64,000 nucleotides of DNA from Cryphonectria parasitica EP155 (GCF_011745365.1 NW_024468909.1:4216001-4280000), one strand, 5' to 3'. Shown: positions 33,659 to 45,842, numbered from the stretch's first letter. A program made the numbers and translations. Notes: a model not told the origin generated them from the sequence alone.

Positions 33659-36600
33659 TTACGCAGAGACGTCACCGCCGTCCTTGAGTGTGTCCGAGAT
33701 TGGGGTGAGAGCTGCAGCAACGGCTTGGTCGACAATGCTCTCAACCACGCTTGTTGTGATGGCCTCCATGTCAGACTCGGTCTCTTTCGCGCTGGCTGGA
33801 GGAGACTCGGCCTCAACTTGCAACAGCCTGTTGTAGATGGTCTGAGCAGGCCCAGCAGCAGCAGTCTCGGTATCATTACCCGTTGACTCGTTAGTGGGCA
33901 CCTCAGCAGCTACCTCGAGAGCTGCTCCGGCTGTATTTAGCCTCTCTGTGGGTTCTGCAGCGTCTGCAGTGATTGCGAAGCCCAGATCATCAAGCTCTGA
34001 GTCATAGTCGCTGTTGTCGTCGTCGATCACGATAGGAGAATCGGGATTGTCACCAGACTCCGCCGCCTCCTCCTGCTCCTCCTCCTGCTGCTGCTGCTGC
34101 TGCTCGTTAAGGTTCACAGCATCAGCTCCCCGGCTTTTGCGACCGCGGCCCGGGTGAGGTGTTTGGCGCCCAGTCGATCGACGACGCTCCCGTTCCGGGT
34201 GGTCTCCGTTGCGCTTGGAGCGTTCCTTTCTGACCACCCTGTACATGTCGATCAACTTTCTCTCTATGTTGGTGAGCTCATATGCGGTCGCGCCCTTGAT
34301 GTTCTTGGGCGAGATCCACAAGCTGTTTCGATCCTTCACCACTCCCATGGAGATGGAAGAAAAGTCGACTGGGCCCCCACCGCGTTCGTCACGAGCCTTG
34401 CGGGCAAAGGCCATCATGGTGAGTGCGGCTTGGTAGCGGTCTTCTGCGTCCTCTTCGTAGTCTACATCTGGCAACTGCGCGTTGCCTGGCCCCATGATCA
34501 TAGGCTCAGGTTTGCGAGAGTGCTTGCGAGAGTGCTTGCGGCGGCGGCTGACCCTACAGTACTTTTGTCAGCACATTTGCGCACGTCATGTACAAGATAC
34601 AGAGTCGACTTACTTGGAGATGAAATCATCCCTGATCCCGGTGAAGCGTACTCGGTGGGTTCTGCCGAAGTTTGTGGGATCCCGCAGGCCGGTATGCACA
34701 ACCATCGAAGTGCCATCTGTCTCGCCGCCATCGTCCTCGATCTCGATGTAGCCGTTGTTTACATTCCCGCGCCGATAAGCATAGGTAATGTCAGAGGAGC
34801 CCTTGATCTTTCGGTGCTTGTGTGCTGGACCAAGCTGGCAAGGGACCTGGCTGAGCAGATCGTCGACATGGCACGGGCAGACGAAGGTGCGGTGGTTGGG
34901 GGGAAGAGTCCTGGGCGGGTCCAGGCACTCCGGGTGCCACCACAGTCCGCAGAGGCTGCATGGGATGATGGCTCGATTGCTGGACGCGGATTTGGAGCAA
35001 GAGTGGCACAGGACGGGCTTCTCGTTCTTGTCCACGAGCTGGTAGAAGTCAAACTCTCTGTCCTCGCTCTTCTCCTTCTTCCTATTTCCACACCATAGAT
35101 CAGCTTCTGCGGGACTCGACGTAGGCAACGGCACGTGCGCATGATAGGTACTTACTTTCCCTTGACCGGGGTAACGAACTCCTCGTACTCTCCATCAGGA
35201 CCGGTGCGAACGCCCTCGAAATAGTCACGGACCTTCTTGGGCAAGACGAAGGCCTTGGAATGCTTCTTCTCGAGGTTCGCCATGAGGCTGCCAAATGGGC
35301 CATTGTGTTCACCCACCAGGCTGGGATCACGCTTCACCATACAATCCCAGCAGAACCAGGCCGCGTCCTCGTCGGGATCGACGGTTGGCGTATGGCACAT
35401 GTAGTGGAAGGACTTGTTGCAGCCATCACAGCAGACGAGGTTGCCGTTTCCGCCGCAGAAAGAGCAAAAATCGTCGTTCTCCTCCTAGAAGCGGGCAAGT
35501 CAGGTCAGCTGGTTCCGTCAAAGAAGCAAAGACGATCAGATGCTCTTGTGGGACGTCACAACAGGGGAGAGAGGAGGGCGTTGCGTGCCATGTGCCCAAC
35601 CAGTCATAAGACAGGGTTTGAGTCGCCCAAATTTGTAGTAAGACGCGGGTGTGTCGGAAATGGGCCCTTCGCCTGGAAGGGTAAAACACACAGAAACTTG
35701 GCTGACTCCAGCACCCATGTAGAGAAGAAACTCGCCACCAGCCGCGCGAACACGGGAGGACCGCCAGACAATGATGCGAAATGTGGCAGACAAGCGAGGA
35801 CAGAAAAACGAAAAGTTGGAGAAAGTGAGAAGGGAAAAAGAAGAAAGGTCACGCATCTCGCAGACGTACCTGATTGTTAGAAGCGCCGTTCACACCTGGG
35901 CTTGCGCGTCTTCCACCCTGAGGGGGTGCAGCACCGGCAGAGGGTCCAGCTTTGTTCTTCATGGGCCTGCAAGGAAAAGGAAAGGAAGATTAGCATCTGC
36001 TGGAAGAGACATTCGGATTCCGATGCAGCTGTGTGCGCGACACCACGCAGAGTCTCTCGGCTGGCAGCGTGACCTGAGCGCAGCATACAGCGCAGTCAGG
36101 CTGCAAAATACCCGAGCCGTCTTGGTATGGATGGGGAGAGCTCCCATCTACCGCTTGATGACGCCTGGGTAACGAGATGAAATGGAAGCGAGAACGAGGA
36201 TTGATGATAAACTTACGATTGCTTGACGCGTCGTGTTCCCTTTTGTCGCTTCGCCGGGCGTGGGGTCTCGGCGCGTGAGCCCGCTCCTGTGCTGGGACCT
36301 ACTTCTGGGCCAAAATCCTGCGAGAAGGGCGTTGCATCGTCCTCGACGTCGTCGATGGTGCGCTTGCTGGCACGAGTAGCCCTCGCAGCAGCACCACCAC
36401 CACCACCAGGCGCTGCGCGGCCCTTGGGCGCAGCAGCCTGCGTCTCGGGCTCCGTCTCCAGCTCTCGCTCCGTCTCCTCCAGAACCTCAGCCTCGGGGAC
36501 AGAAGAAAGCAATGATGACGCCGCCGACCCAGGGCGCTCGGGAGGCGACGGGGCGTCCAGCTCCTCACCTCTAGCGAACGAGGCCGATCGCACGCCGGTG

Positions 36601-39254
36601 GTGAGTTTGTGCGTGTTGGCACGAGCGTGAGCGCGCAGCTTGTCGGTCGCGTCCTCGTCGTCAAGGCGGTACTGAGGCGTAAAGTCGGGCATGCCTCTCC
36701 TGCTCTTCTTGGTGGGCTGCTTGATCTGTTGTGCAGCGGCGGCAGCAGCAGCAGTGTCGTTGGTATTAGTAGTAGTAGTTGTAGTGGTTGTGAGATTGTT
36801 GTGGTCGGGTTGGGTGGCGACAGGTGCAAATTGTGAACTGCCGCCAGCGCTGGTGTTGTTGTTGTTGGTGTTGTTGTTGTTGTTGGGCGATTGAGAAGTG
36901 GTGGAATGAGGGTTGTGTGAATTGGAGAACGGGTCGCGCGGATAATAGCCTTCAGGATTTACTGTTCCCCTGGCACGCCTGGCGGGAAGCCGCCTGGGGC
37001 CCTCATCGGTAATTGGCCGCGCCGCTGGTGCTGCTGCAGCAGTGGTAGCATTGTCCATACCCTTTGCGCGCCTCATTTCGGCTGCACCACCACCACCACC
37101 ATCCTGCATTTGGATTTGTGCGTTTCCTGTCTTCTTCTTTGTCTTTTGCACCTGCTTTGTCGAGGCTCGGACCTTCTTGTTGGGCGGCTCTGCAGGCTGT
37201 GCAGCCTCTGTGGCCTCGTCGCCTGACGCCTCCTCAATGTCGCTAGGGATGGAGCTGAGCGTGGAGGAAGCGTTACTAACATTAGAGCCTGCGCGATCCC
37301 TTCTTCGCTGCGACGGGGCGGCGGATCTGGCACCGTTGGTGGTCGTAGGGCGGGCAGTGGAAGCTGCTGTGGTAGCCTTGCGAGCAGTTGACTCGCGCTG
37401 GGTTTTCTGCCTCTTGCGGGGCGGTGTGGCGACCCGCTCCGCCGCTGCCTCGTCAGGCTCGCCTCGTATTGCCAGTGATTCGCCCTCGTCCACGTGCTCC
37501 TGCAGCAGCGTAGCTGGCTCCTCCTCGTCCTGATTGGCATCTCGACCTGTACACTGCTTCTTTGACGTGACGCGATCATCCACCCCCCAGACAGTCTGCT
37601 GGTTTCGCTTGCGCTTGGGGTTTCGCACCTCGCTCAGGTCCATGGACAGGAGGTGCGCATAAGGTGCCTGCTGCGGCTGGTGCGCCTCGATGATGGAGCT
37701 GTCAGTCTCGGCCTCTGGCCTGAAGTACTTCAGCGCAGTGTGGTCTTTGGTGCCCTCGTCTTTGTATGGCTGTAACTTGAGGGCCCACTCGCCAGCGGCT
37801 TCCTTGGTGATGAGCTGCTTGGCCATAGCTTCCGTCTGCAGCAGAAAACGCGCGTTTGTCTGGTTATGATTGTAGGCGAGACGAAGCGCGTAAGCCTCCA
37901 CGTACTGCTGGTGCTTGAGGGCCTCGGCCACGCCATGCTCGACGATGGCCCTCACGACCATCCTTTCGTGCTCCTGCATGATGCGGGTGAGCTCTGCCTC
38001 GCTGTAGTGGGGGCCAAGCTGAGGCTCGGCTGCTGGACGGCCAGACGGGCCAGAAGTAGCCTGGTCTTCTTCTGGGTCGGGTATGACCGAGGCAGATCGC
38101 AGGCGCCGGGGCTCTGCGATGCCCGCGGCGCGTTTGGGCGGCATACTGAGCTGTGACGTCGACTGTATCGAAGACTCGCGTTTGAAGTAGTCGTCCGAGT
38201 CATACGAAGACGCGGTCGATTGAACAGACCGCGGTGTCGTGGGCAGGTGTGCAAGGGAAGGGAGTTCTTCGATGGATGGCTTGATGGGATCAGGAAGAAA
38301 GGAGTTGGCAGAAGATGAGAACGAGGCGACAGGTGGTAGGAGAAGAGGGTTTGCTGAGGGTGATTGTTGGTGCTGCTGGGGAAGAGACTGCGAGTTGCGT
38401 GAGTTCAGTTGAGACTGAGAGATGACGCGGGGCTCAGGTGTGCTGCCAGACAATCGACCTCGTTGGTACGGGATCGGTTCTGGTTGGTCTGAGCTGGCGT
38501 CTGAGAAAAGAGGCTGGATTAGAGGCGTGTCAAGTTGTTCGACTTTTGGCGTTGGGATGGGCGAAGCGTTCTGCGGGACCGACAGTGACTGCCGTGGCAG
38601 AGGTGATTGTGCAGACAGCGCTGCAGGAGCTGGCGTCGGTGTGGGCGAGGTGACTGGCTGGGGGGTTGCCATAGCAGTCGAGGGAGTTGTCGACTGCACG
38701 CCAGACAGCAGCAGAAGATCCGACGCGGCCATCGCGGACCCATTTACCTCACCAGCAGCACCAGCACCACCTAGCGTGCTATCGATCCCTATCGAGTTCC
38801 CATTCTTCCTCTTCAACACGATCTTCTTGCCACCCGACTTTCCACCACGCGACGACGCCGTTGGTGACCCTTCGCGACCTATTCCCGCCAGCTTCTTGAT
38901 CATGGCGGGCTTGGGCCTCGTCCCCAGTGGCTCCATCGTCTCCAGCACTCCCTGCCGCACCAGTCCGTCCTCCTGGAAGCTGGGCATCCTCGCGCGCTCC
39001 GGCTCGATCCAGCTCTCCATGAAGCGCCTAGACCTTTCCATGGACGACGACCGGCTGGAGGGCACATTTGCACCAAAAGCACCAGGCCCAGCATTATTCT
39101 CTCCCTTATCTTTGTCTTTGTCCTGGCCTCGGTCCATACTCCCTCCAGTGGAGTTCTGCGAGCACGCTGCCCCGGCTCTTCCTCCTCCTGCTCCCACCAC
39201 CGCAGGGCTCGAGAATCGCGAGCGCGATGCTCGCGTCGTGGGAGGTGCGCTCAT
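33659..39254 (-). CDS. RCO1: Large double-PHD-finger protein, Rco1-like Rpd3S subunit
   Basis: Probable chromatin subunit: yeast Rco1 in the Rpd3S deacetylase reads nucleosomes with two PHD fingers. Exons: 39254-36217, 35966-35870, 35484-35156, 35081-34614, 34553-33659; introns of 250, 385, 74 and 60 bp. All donors start GTAAGT or GTACGT. The product is about 1608 residues from the first ATG (MSAPPTTRASRSRFSSP). The first 1000 residues are mostly disordered, with Asn, Thr, Ala and Ser runs, apart from a conserved-looking helical island at about 412-555 (SEAELTRIMQEHERMVVRAI). PHD1 (about 1050-1095) reads CSFCGGNGNLVCCDGC and PHD2 (about 1180-1230) reads CHSC then IIPCSLCGLWWHPECLDPP. A VSRRRKHSRKHSRK basic patch starts exon 5. 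It is far longer than yeast Rco1 (684), so orthology is likely but not certain. The stop TAA at 33659 overlaps a perfect GTAAGT, so another 3' exon cannot be excluded. Confidence 0.82.
36855..36890. repeat. GTT/AAC repeat encoding Asn runs in the PHD protein
   Basis: Imperfect GTTGTTGTT array within exon 1 of the PHD protein. On the coding strand it reads AAC codons, giving Asn-rich runs with two Thr interruptions in a disordered region. A related TAGTAG/TGT stretch at 36767-36795 encodes Thr/Asn. Confidence 0.8.
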
Positions 39255-39392
39255 CGTCGCCGTCGCCGGGAGCGTGGCCCTCGTGGCCCGCGACAAGACA
39301 CGCACGCGACAATCGGTACTTTTTTTTCTTGCACTACGCGTACTAGACGGGAAAGACACTTGTATTAGGCATTAGCAGCTGCATTTTTTTTT

Positions 39393-39432
<40 letters not shown>

Positions 39433-40965
39433 GTTGCTTTGTTCTTTGGCTTGGGATATCTGCGGCAAAAAAAGGTGGAAAAAAAGTCTTACGTCTTCAA
39501 GGATCTCTGTCCAGTCAGGACAGATGGCTGTGCGCCGGGTGTTCTTTTATCTTGGGTTTCCGGGAGCGCACCTCTCTGCGTCCCGGGCTGGGATTTTGGT
39601 GTTTTGGGGAGGATGTTCAAAACTCTCAGGGGACGGGAGCTCGGTGCTTCTCCAAGAATGTTCAGGGGGTCAGGCCCCAGGAGTGCTCAGGTGGTCCAGA
39701 AGGTCTTAGGGGGCAACGGTACCTGCCGCTGATCCAGTGTTCAAGGGCTGGACTGAGTAATCCAGGCCGCCGCCACGACAGGGCTATACTATAACTACTG
39801 GGACTGGGAACATTCCTCGGCCTGCACCTCAGGTGATCCTGTTTGAAGATCTTCTGGAGCCCCCCCAGGCTTCTGATACGAATGTCATGTGAGTCTTAAA
39901 TCCAATTTCTTGTTTTGTTCTTGTGTTGCTCTCTCCCTCTCTTTAGGATTTTAAGTGGGCAGCAGCAGCAATAAACGTCTGCAGAGGAGGGCAGGTCGAT
40001 TCAAGATCTACAGCAGCTTAGCCCATCCTCCTGGTCGAGGGAGTGCTTTTCCTTGTTCATACATATACTGTAGGGTGGAACAACATCGGAATAAAAGATA
40101 CACGTTTTTATGCAACTCATGCGAGAGAGAAGTGCGTGGGGGAGGGTGTGAGCGGAAATATCAGAAAACGCGGTTGACTCTGCACGACGCGTGACATTAC
40201 AATGGACCATCAGAAGAGATTGGAGGAGGTTCCTGCGAGTTGTCATACGAAAACATATAGCAGGTCGACAAGTAAGTCCTGAGGAGAAGATTTGCAGAGT
40301 CCATTTGGGCAATCCTGTGATATCATGTTGTCCTGGCCCACGTCTGAGCTGTCCTCGCCAAGTTTGGTCAAGTTAGTAGTACCTTTAGCATCACCACAAG
40401 ACTCATTTTGCTGTACGTTGTTCGTATCTGGGGAGGGGTGTATTCGGCTGTGATTTTTTTTTCTATACAGGGGATATCCGCTTGACCGCTCAGCCTGGCT
40501 CCTCCGTCATATGTGGGCGGGCTTCTCATCTCGAGATTGTGATCCGTCGCCCAACATGCAGGCGTCGCAGCGATCCAATGGAGGACACCCATGAACTTAG
40601 AGAACATGACACGAACAGAATCGCCGAGAAGGCAGAATAGTCATTCCACCAAGAACAGAAGCCGTTCATTCCGAGGGGGGAAGACTAGGCCTGCTCCCTT
40701 AAGACTCATTTCCTACAACCCACTCTTTTCCCATCATCTCGTGCCATCTTTTGCTTTTGACATCCCCAAATGACATGAATGTTTTTTAAATGCTTGTTTT
40801 CCTTTCTCCTTTTGACTCCGGTAAATTCATCACATTTACCGTCTTCTCGCCCAGAACACCCCGGGGGCGATCTCATTGGCCGCATTGCATCGAGTGCCTC
40901 GCTGATGTAGATTGCCCGGCGGCAATGTTCTTCGGTTGCGAGTATTGGCAGACTCACAGATGCAT
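39255..40965. other. Spacer between two minus-strand genes with poly(dA:dT) promoter tract
   Basis: 1.7 kb holding the promoter of the PHD gene and the 3' region of the EBP1-like gene. A T34 tract lies 144-177 bp upstream of the PHD start. Between 39.5 and 40.3 kb there are G-rich low-complexity segments and short frames, none with recognisable similarity. Confidence 0.55.
39398..39431. promoter_or_regulatory. T34 homopolymer, likely nucleosome-excluding promoter tract
   Basis: Thirty-four consecutive T on the plus strand (A34 on the coding strand of the PHD gene), preceded by another short T run. Long poly(dA:dT) tracts are established nucleosome-depleting elements in fungal promoters, and the position suits the PHD gene. 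The exact length may carry sequencing error. Confidence 0.6.
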
Positions 40966-42517
40966 CTAGGCCTCACTGCTGGCTGGCTTCTTCTTCTTCT
41001 TGCCCTTGTTCTTGGACAAAGGCTGCTCGAGAATCTTGAGGATCTCCTCATCGGTGATCTTCTTGTCGGTCTTGAACTTGGTCAAGTCCCAAGCAGGTGG
41101 CGCACCAACCTTGGTGATGCCGTTCTTGGTGATGGCTATTTCTAGGTCAGTCATCTCTCTCACTCACTCACTCACACACTCTGAGCACGGGAGGAAATCA
41201 GATCTTACCGATAGTCGTCCAAGTCCTGGCAACAGGGGAGTTATCCTTCTCACCGACAAGCTCGTACTGACGGAAGATACCCGACCGAACACACTCTACC
41301 ACGCCGACCTTGGCATCCTTCTCATCCTCCAGCTGTCGCAGACTGAAGGGGAACATGTTGAACTTCTTCTGCACCTCGCTGAGGATCTTCCTGGATGTAG
41401 GCCGCTTCAGAGGCTGCTGCAGGGCGGTGCGGCGGTGCAGGGTGGCCCTCTGCTCGAGCTGCTTGACCTTGCCCGATCCCAAGCTCATGCCTATCTCGAC
41501 ACCCCAGACCTCGCCAACTTCGGGGGTGCCATCGCCCTTGGAGCCATCACCGGGGGCGAGCACAATCTTCTTCTTGTCCTCGATCTCGTTGCGGCCGAAG
41601 AGCCAGGTGGTGGTGCTCTCGACAGTGTTGACCTCGTAGCTCTTGGCAATCTTCTCGATCAGGGCGTTGATCTGACCCTGTGTCTTGGGCTTGGCGGCCG
41701 CAGCCTTCGCCTTCTCCTCGTCAGTGCCCGAGGCAAGCACGCCAGAGGGAAGCATCAGCCTCAGGAGCAGCTCGTTGGCGTAGTAGGTGGCCAGCATCAA
41801 ATCGGCAGCCCGGCCCTCGATCACATCCTGAGGCTTGTCCTTGGTGGCCACAATGATGGTGTCGCAGACGATCGAGGCGAATCCGTCGATCTGGGCACCG
41901 AGCTGGATCTTGACGGGCTCGCCCTCCTGGAGCTCGACAGCAGCCTCCTTCTCGTCCGACTTCAACGGGGTGTAAGGGGTAACATAGGAGCTAGGGGAAA
42001 CGGTCGTCGGGTGAGCAAAGCCTATGCTCAGCATCTTGTCAGCAAAAAAACCTTTCAAGCACGAGGACATGCTGCTGCAGTACCTTTCGAGACCTTCTTT
42101 CCACGGTAGACCTTGGATATCTCCTCCTCAAGGAGCTTGTCACCCTGCTCACAGATCTCGACAATCTTCTCGCCGGCGACGCAGAGGTCCTTGACGGCAG
42201 CCAGGACCTTCTCGGAGATCTCAGCAGCAGTCTTGTACTTGGTAAGGGTATCGGGGTTATTAAGGGTATAATCTGCCGCGCTGGGTCAGCGTTTATGCAC
42301 GTGGTAAGGTCCCAGCTTTCATGTCTCCTTATTGATGTGATGAGCCTGAAGAGACTCCGGGCTGCCACCAAACCACTCGGAGCCATCTCTGATACCCTAT
42401 TCCCAGTCCAATTGGAACAGGAAATAGGGCACGAGGGCAGGAAGTACGATATCGAGGGGTATTTGGGAGGGGGTGAGGAGGAGTGAGCTGACCGATTTCC
42501 TTCTCTTCAGTCGCCAT
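40966..42517 (-). CDS. EBP1: Ebp1/PA2G4-like protein, catalytically dead methionine aminopeptidase fold
   Basis: Homologue of human PA2G4/Ebp1 and fission yeast 42-kDa curved-DNA-binding protein, which bind ribosomes near the tunnel exit and nucleic acids. Exons: 42517-42493, 42272-42084, 42021-41209, 41141-40966; introns of 220, 62 and 67 bp. The first donor is GTCAGC, yet the join yields MATEEKEIDYTLNNPDTLTKYK, the expected family N-terminus. The product is 400 residues: the pita-bread fold covers about 10-350 (GFAHPTTVSPSSYVTPYTPL, GAQIDGFASIVCDTIIV, GEVWGVEIGMSLGSG). Not all metal ligands of active aminopeptidases are visible, as in this family. The basic tail has a KKKKK run. The last intron has a second in-frame AG six bases downstream (AAATAG), which would drop two residues. 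It is transcribed divergently from SNF5. Confidence 0.92.
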
Positions 42518-43461
42518 TTTTGCTGTTATGCGTCGACCTCGAAAGTCGATGCTAGTATCAACGAGAGTCTGTGTTGGTTTTTTTTCGCTTGTTGATGGGA
42601 GGTCCCAGGTGAGGGAAAGGGAGGGAAGGGGGGAAGGGTTAGGTTAGGTACTCGAAGTTGTGACGAGATGGAGAAGGGAGAACGAATGCAGAAGCTCGGC
42701 TTTGCTTGCAGGTGAGGGAGGGAGGGGAGCAGGTATTTTCGACCCCTCTAGAAGCGTTTTCAAAGCGGGGGAGGGGAGCCCTGATTTCTGTGGGATCCGG
42801 TGACGAAAGGCAATTGGGTACCGATTTGCTTCTGCAACAGGCACAATGACAGCATTGCCTTGCTGGTGCTGGTGCTTGGGTTTTAGTATTGGGAGCTCCA
42901 CCTTGCCCAAGCTCTGCTGCTGAAGGGACCCATAAGTTAGCAGTTAGATCCCTGCACACAGGTGTGGCCCGCTCTTCCTCGCACCAGCCACAGCACCGTC
43001 CGTGCAACTAGGAAAACTGCACTGGCCTCCGTAACTTTTCTCCTCACCCAGAAACCCCCAAGCTGAAAGTATTTTCCCAGGCACACGGGTCTTGGCCTTC
43101 TGCCGCAGCTGTTAAGCCACCCCAACTTGCACTCGGTCTGCAGCGGAGACCGGCTGCTCAGCATCTTGCCATCTTCCCACCGCGATACCCTGCTGCAAAT
43201 GGGAGCGCGACAACGCGACGGCCCCAAGCCCGTGCTGATCTCGAGCCTCATCATTTAGGTTTTGGATGTCATTGATTGCACATGTCACTCAACATCATAG
43301 GATTAATTACGCCTTGCCTCCTCTTCTGAGACGCCTTGCTTTTGCACCATCAACAGCGCGTCCCCTCGTCGCGACAGCGACCCTCACACCCACGCACCTC
43401 GACCTCAACATCGACCCTGACCTCTTGGCTCCCCAATCCGACAATTGCATAGTCGTTCATC
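42518..43461. promoter_or_regulatory. Divergent promoter between EBP1-like gene and SNF5
   Basis: 944 bp between the two start codons. Near the EBP1 side, at 42635-42648, is AGGGTTAGGTTAGG, which on the EBP1 coding strand reads as a CCTAACC repeat with AACCCT, a telobox/Tbf1-like motif about 120 bp from the start. GGGA/GGAA repeats flank it. No coding gene is seen. Tbf1-type motifs are established in promoters of translation genes of several fungi; use here is inference. Confidence 0.45.
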
Positions 43462-45842
43462 ATGGCATCGTCTTCTGATGCCTCGTCGTCTGTCGCTGAG
43501 GCGACGGCCTCGGTCGCTGCACCTGTTCCCCCCGCCACTGTCAGCGAGCCATCTTCAGCTGGCGCATCTGAGAGCGCGACTGCAGGTCCCTCTTCATCCA
43601 CACCCGCGCGCGAGAACAACACAGGTGAGGCAGCAGCGTCGAGGGACCCAAAGTCCAAGAATTCAACCCCAGAAGTTACTGTTCCTGTGCGCGACAGGGA
43701 ATCCTTTGAGAGGTACAACCTGGAGAGGATCATGGATAGAGACAAGCTTGCCACGGCAGCCCTGAAGCAGGCGCAAGACCAGATTGAGCAGTTCTCCAAG
43801 AGGCGGCGCATGGAGATGACCGACTACCGCGCTATTCAAACCGACTACGCTCAGGCATTTCCTCACCGGAGGTTATATGGCGTAGGGTATAATGGCTTTG
43901 GCAACGGCCACACCGAGACCTCGACACAGCCTCGCCTCATCTACCCCAAGGACAAGCCCCGGCCTGGCAACCGGACAACGCCAGCGCTACCCAAGCCTAG
44001 CCGCAAGGACATGAAGGAGCAGGCCGAGCAGTACGAGGAGCTGGTACCGATACGGGTGGAAATCGACTATGACAAGGTTAGGCTGCGCGACACCTTCACG
44101 TGGAATCTCCACGACAGACTTATACCGATCGATGTGTTCTCTGCGCAGCTTGTGGAGGATATGGGTATCAAGATGCCGCTCGACCGCCCCGTCTGTGAGC
44201 AAGTCCACCAGCAGCTGCGGGATCAACTTCAGGATTTCTATCCTATGGTCTATTCTGAAGAAGACGCCCTCGACCCTGAGCTGCCCTACTCGGCATACAA
44301 GAACGACGAAATGAGAATATTGATCAAGCTCAACATCACAATTGGCGCCGTCACCCTTGTCGATCAGTTCGAATGGGAGATCAATAATCCCATAAACTCA
44401 CCCGAAGAATTTGCTCGCGTTATGGCGCGTGATCTGTCGCTATCGGGAGAGTTCACCACAGCGATAGCGCACTGCATCCGAGAGCAGACGCAGCTTTTCA
44501 CCCGCAGCTTATACAGCATAGGCCACCCATTCGATGGCAGGCCGGTAGAAGAGCCAGATCTCGTGGCTGCCTTTCTTCCCTCGCCGCTCCCGACCGTGTT
44601 CCGACCGCAGCAGCAAGCGAAGGAGTATGCGCCATATCTTTACGAGATGGATGAGGCCCTCATGGAGAAGAACGAGGGCGCATTCCTGAGAGAGCAGCGG
44701 AAGCAGAAGCGGTCGGTGAATCGGCGTGGTGGTCCCCAGCTTCCCGATCTCAAGGAGCGACAGAGAACGATACGGACTATGGTCGTATCGGAGACCCTGC
44801 CTGGCGCGGCTACATCCCCGGACAAGAGCGGACTCTACAAACGAGTGGGAGGCACTGGTGGTGGAAGAGGCAGGAGAGGAGCTGGCGGTCACGACGGCGC
44901 CTTCTCAGATACGGACGACAGCGATGAGTCTGGCCCAGACTCTCCAGCACCGTCGCACGTTCCGACCGGCACAGCTCGCACGAGAAATATGCGCGGTGCT
45001 GCAACTGCGGCGCAACAAAAGATGGCCCACCTGGGTCGCTCAGAGACCCCCGAAGTCATCACGTCACATCATCACGAAACCCGAGTATCTTCGACTAGGC
45101 GATATGGCCGCGAAGTCCAGGAAACTCCGGACGAGCCACGAAACCACCTAGTCACCATCAGGATACCCAAGAGCTATGAGAAGGTTCGACATCTGCTCTG
45201 GAGCTTGAAGACCGGAAAGCCACTCCCATCAGGCTCCCAGACGCCAGCTCAGACACGGGCAGCAAGTGCATCCACACCACAGAGCCGCATGGCGCCCCCT
45301 CCACCGACGCCCTCAGCGTCAAAACCAAGCCTTGTAAAGGCTCCGAGCAATGCATCCAGCGCAACCCCGCAGCCTCCACAGCCTCAACTCGGTCGCGTGC
45401 CCGCACCTCCCCCTCCGGCTCAAGGAGAGCCTCCTCTTTCTGCTGTAAGTCCCTCTGCACTCTGTGTACCGTGCTCATTGTATGTCTAACACAAAGATCC
45501 ACACAGCCTCCTCCTCCTGACTGGCTCAATGCAGCCTTGGACGGGCTCCGTCAAATTTGGAAGTTTGACGCCTTCGAGGGGACCATGCGGCACTGCGCCG
45601 TCCACGCCGATAGCGAGATCATCATCATCCCAGCTCTGCAGATCCCACCAGGCTCAGCACCGCCGCCAAACGTCAAATGGATGTTCCTGCCCAGGATACG
45701 CTGCACGGACTGCCCCGGCAAGCTGTACACTCCAGGCCCAGGGGAGTCTGCCGATAACTTTGCTGTGCATCTAAGAAACAAACAGCACCGCGAGAAGGTC
45801 AACAAGCGAGTCGGGAAGGATACGGTGCCCACCTCCTTGTAG
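43462..45842 (+). CDS. SNF5: SWI/SNF chromatin-remodelling subunit Snf5
   Basis: SMARCB1/INI1-family core subunit of the SWI/SNF remodeller. Two exons, 43462-45444 and 45507-45842, with a 62-bp intron (GTAAGT...CACAG). The product is 772 residues. After a disordered Ser/Ala N-terminus comes a conserved lead-in (DYRAIQTDYAQAFPHRRLYG), then the two Snf5 repeats: VPIRVEIDYDKVRLRDTFTW and IKLNITIGAVTLVDQFEWEI, about residues 198-345. A basic, Gly- and Pro-rich region follows. Exon 2 ends with RIRCTDCPGKLYTPGPGE and HLRNKQHREKV, which forms a C-x2-C-x18-H-x5-H zinc-finger-like pattern that I associate with filamentous-fungal Snf5. The shorter paralogue Sfh1 (RSC complex) lacks these extensions. 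Without the splice the frame stops soon after PPLSA and the finger is lost. Confidence 0.93.

Noticed and set aside
39254..39359. N-terminal extension of the PHD protein from 39359
   Set aside because: That frame opens with GTG; the first ATG is at 39254 and reads MSAPPTTRASRSRFSSP.
38422..39375. A 317-codon plus-strand frame
   Set aside because: It is antisense to the disordered arm of the PHD protein; low-complexity composition and no promoter or splice support.
39500..39900. G-rich segment that looked like a possible LTR or element fragment
   Set aside because: No terminal repeats, target-site duplication or polymerase/integrase frame could be found.
41000..42109. A 369-codon plus-strand frame
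   Set aside because: It crosses introns and exons of the EBP1-like gene in antisense and has no recognisable domain.
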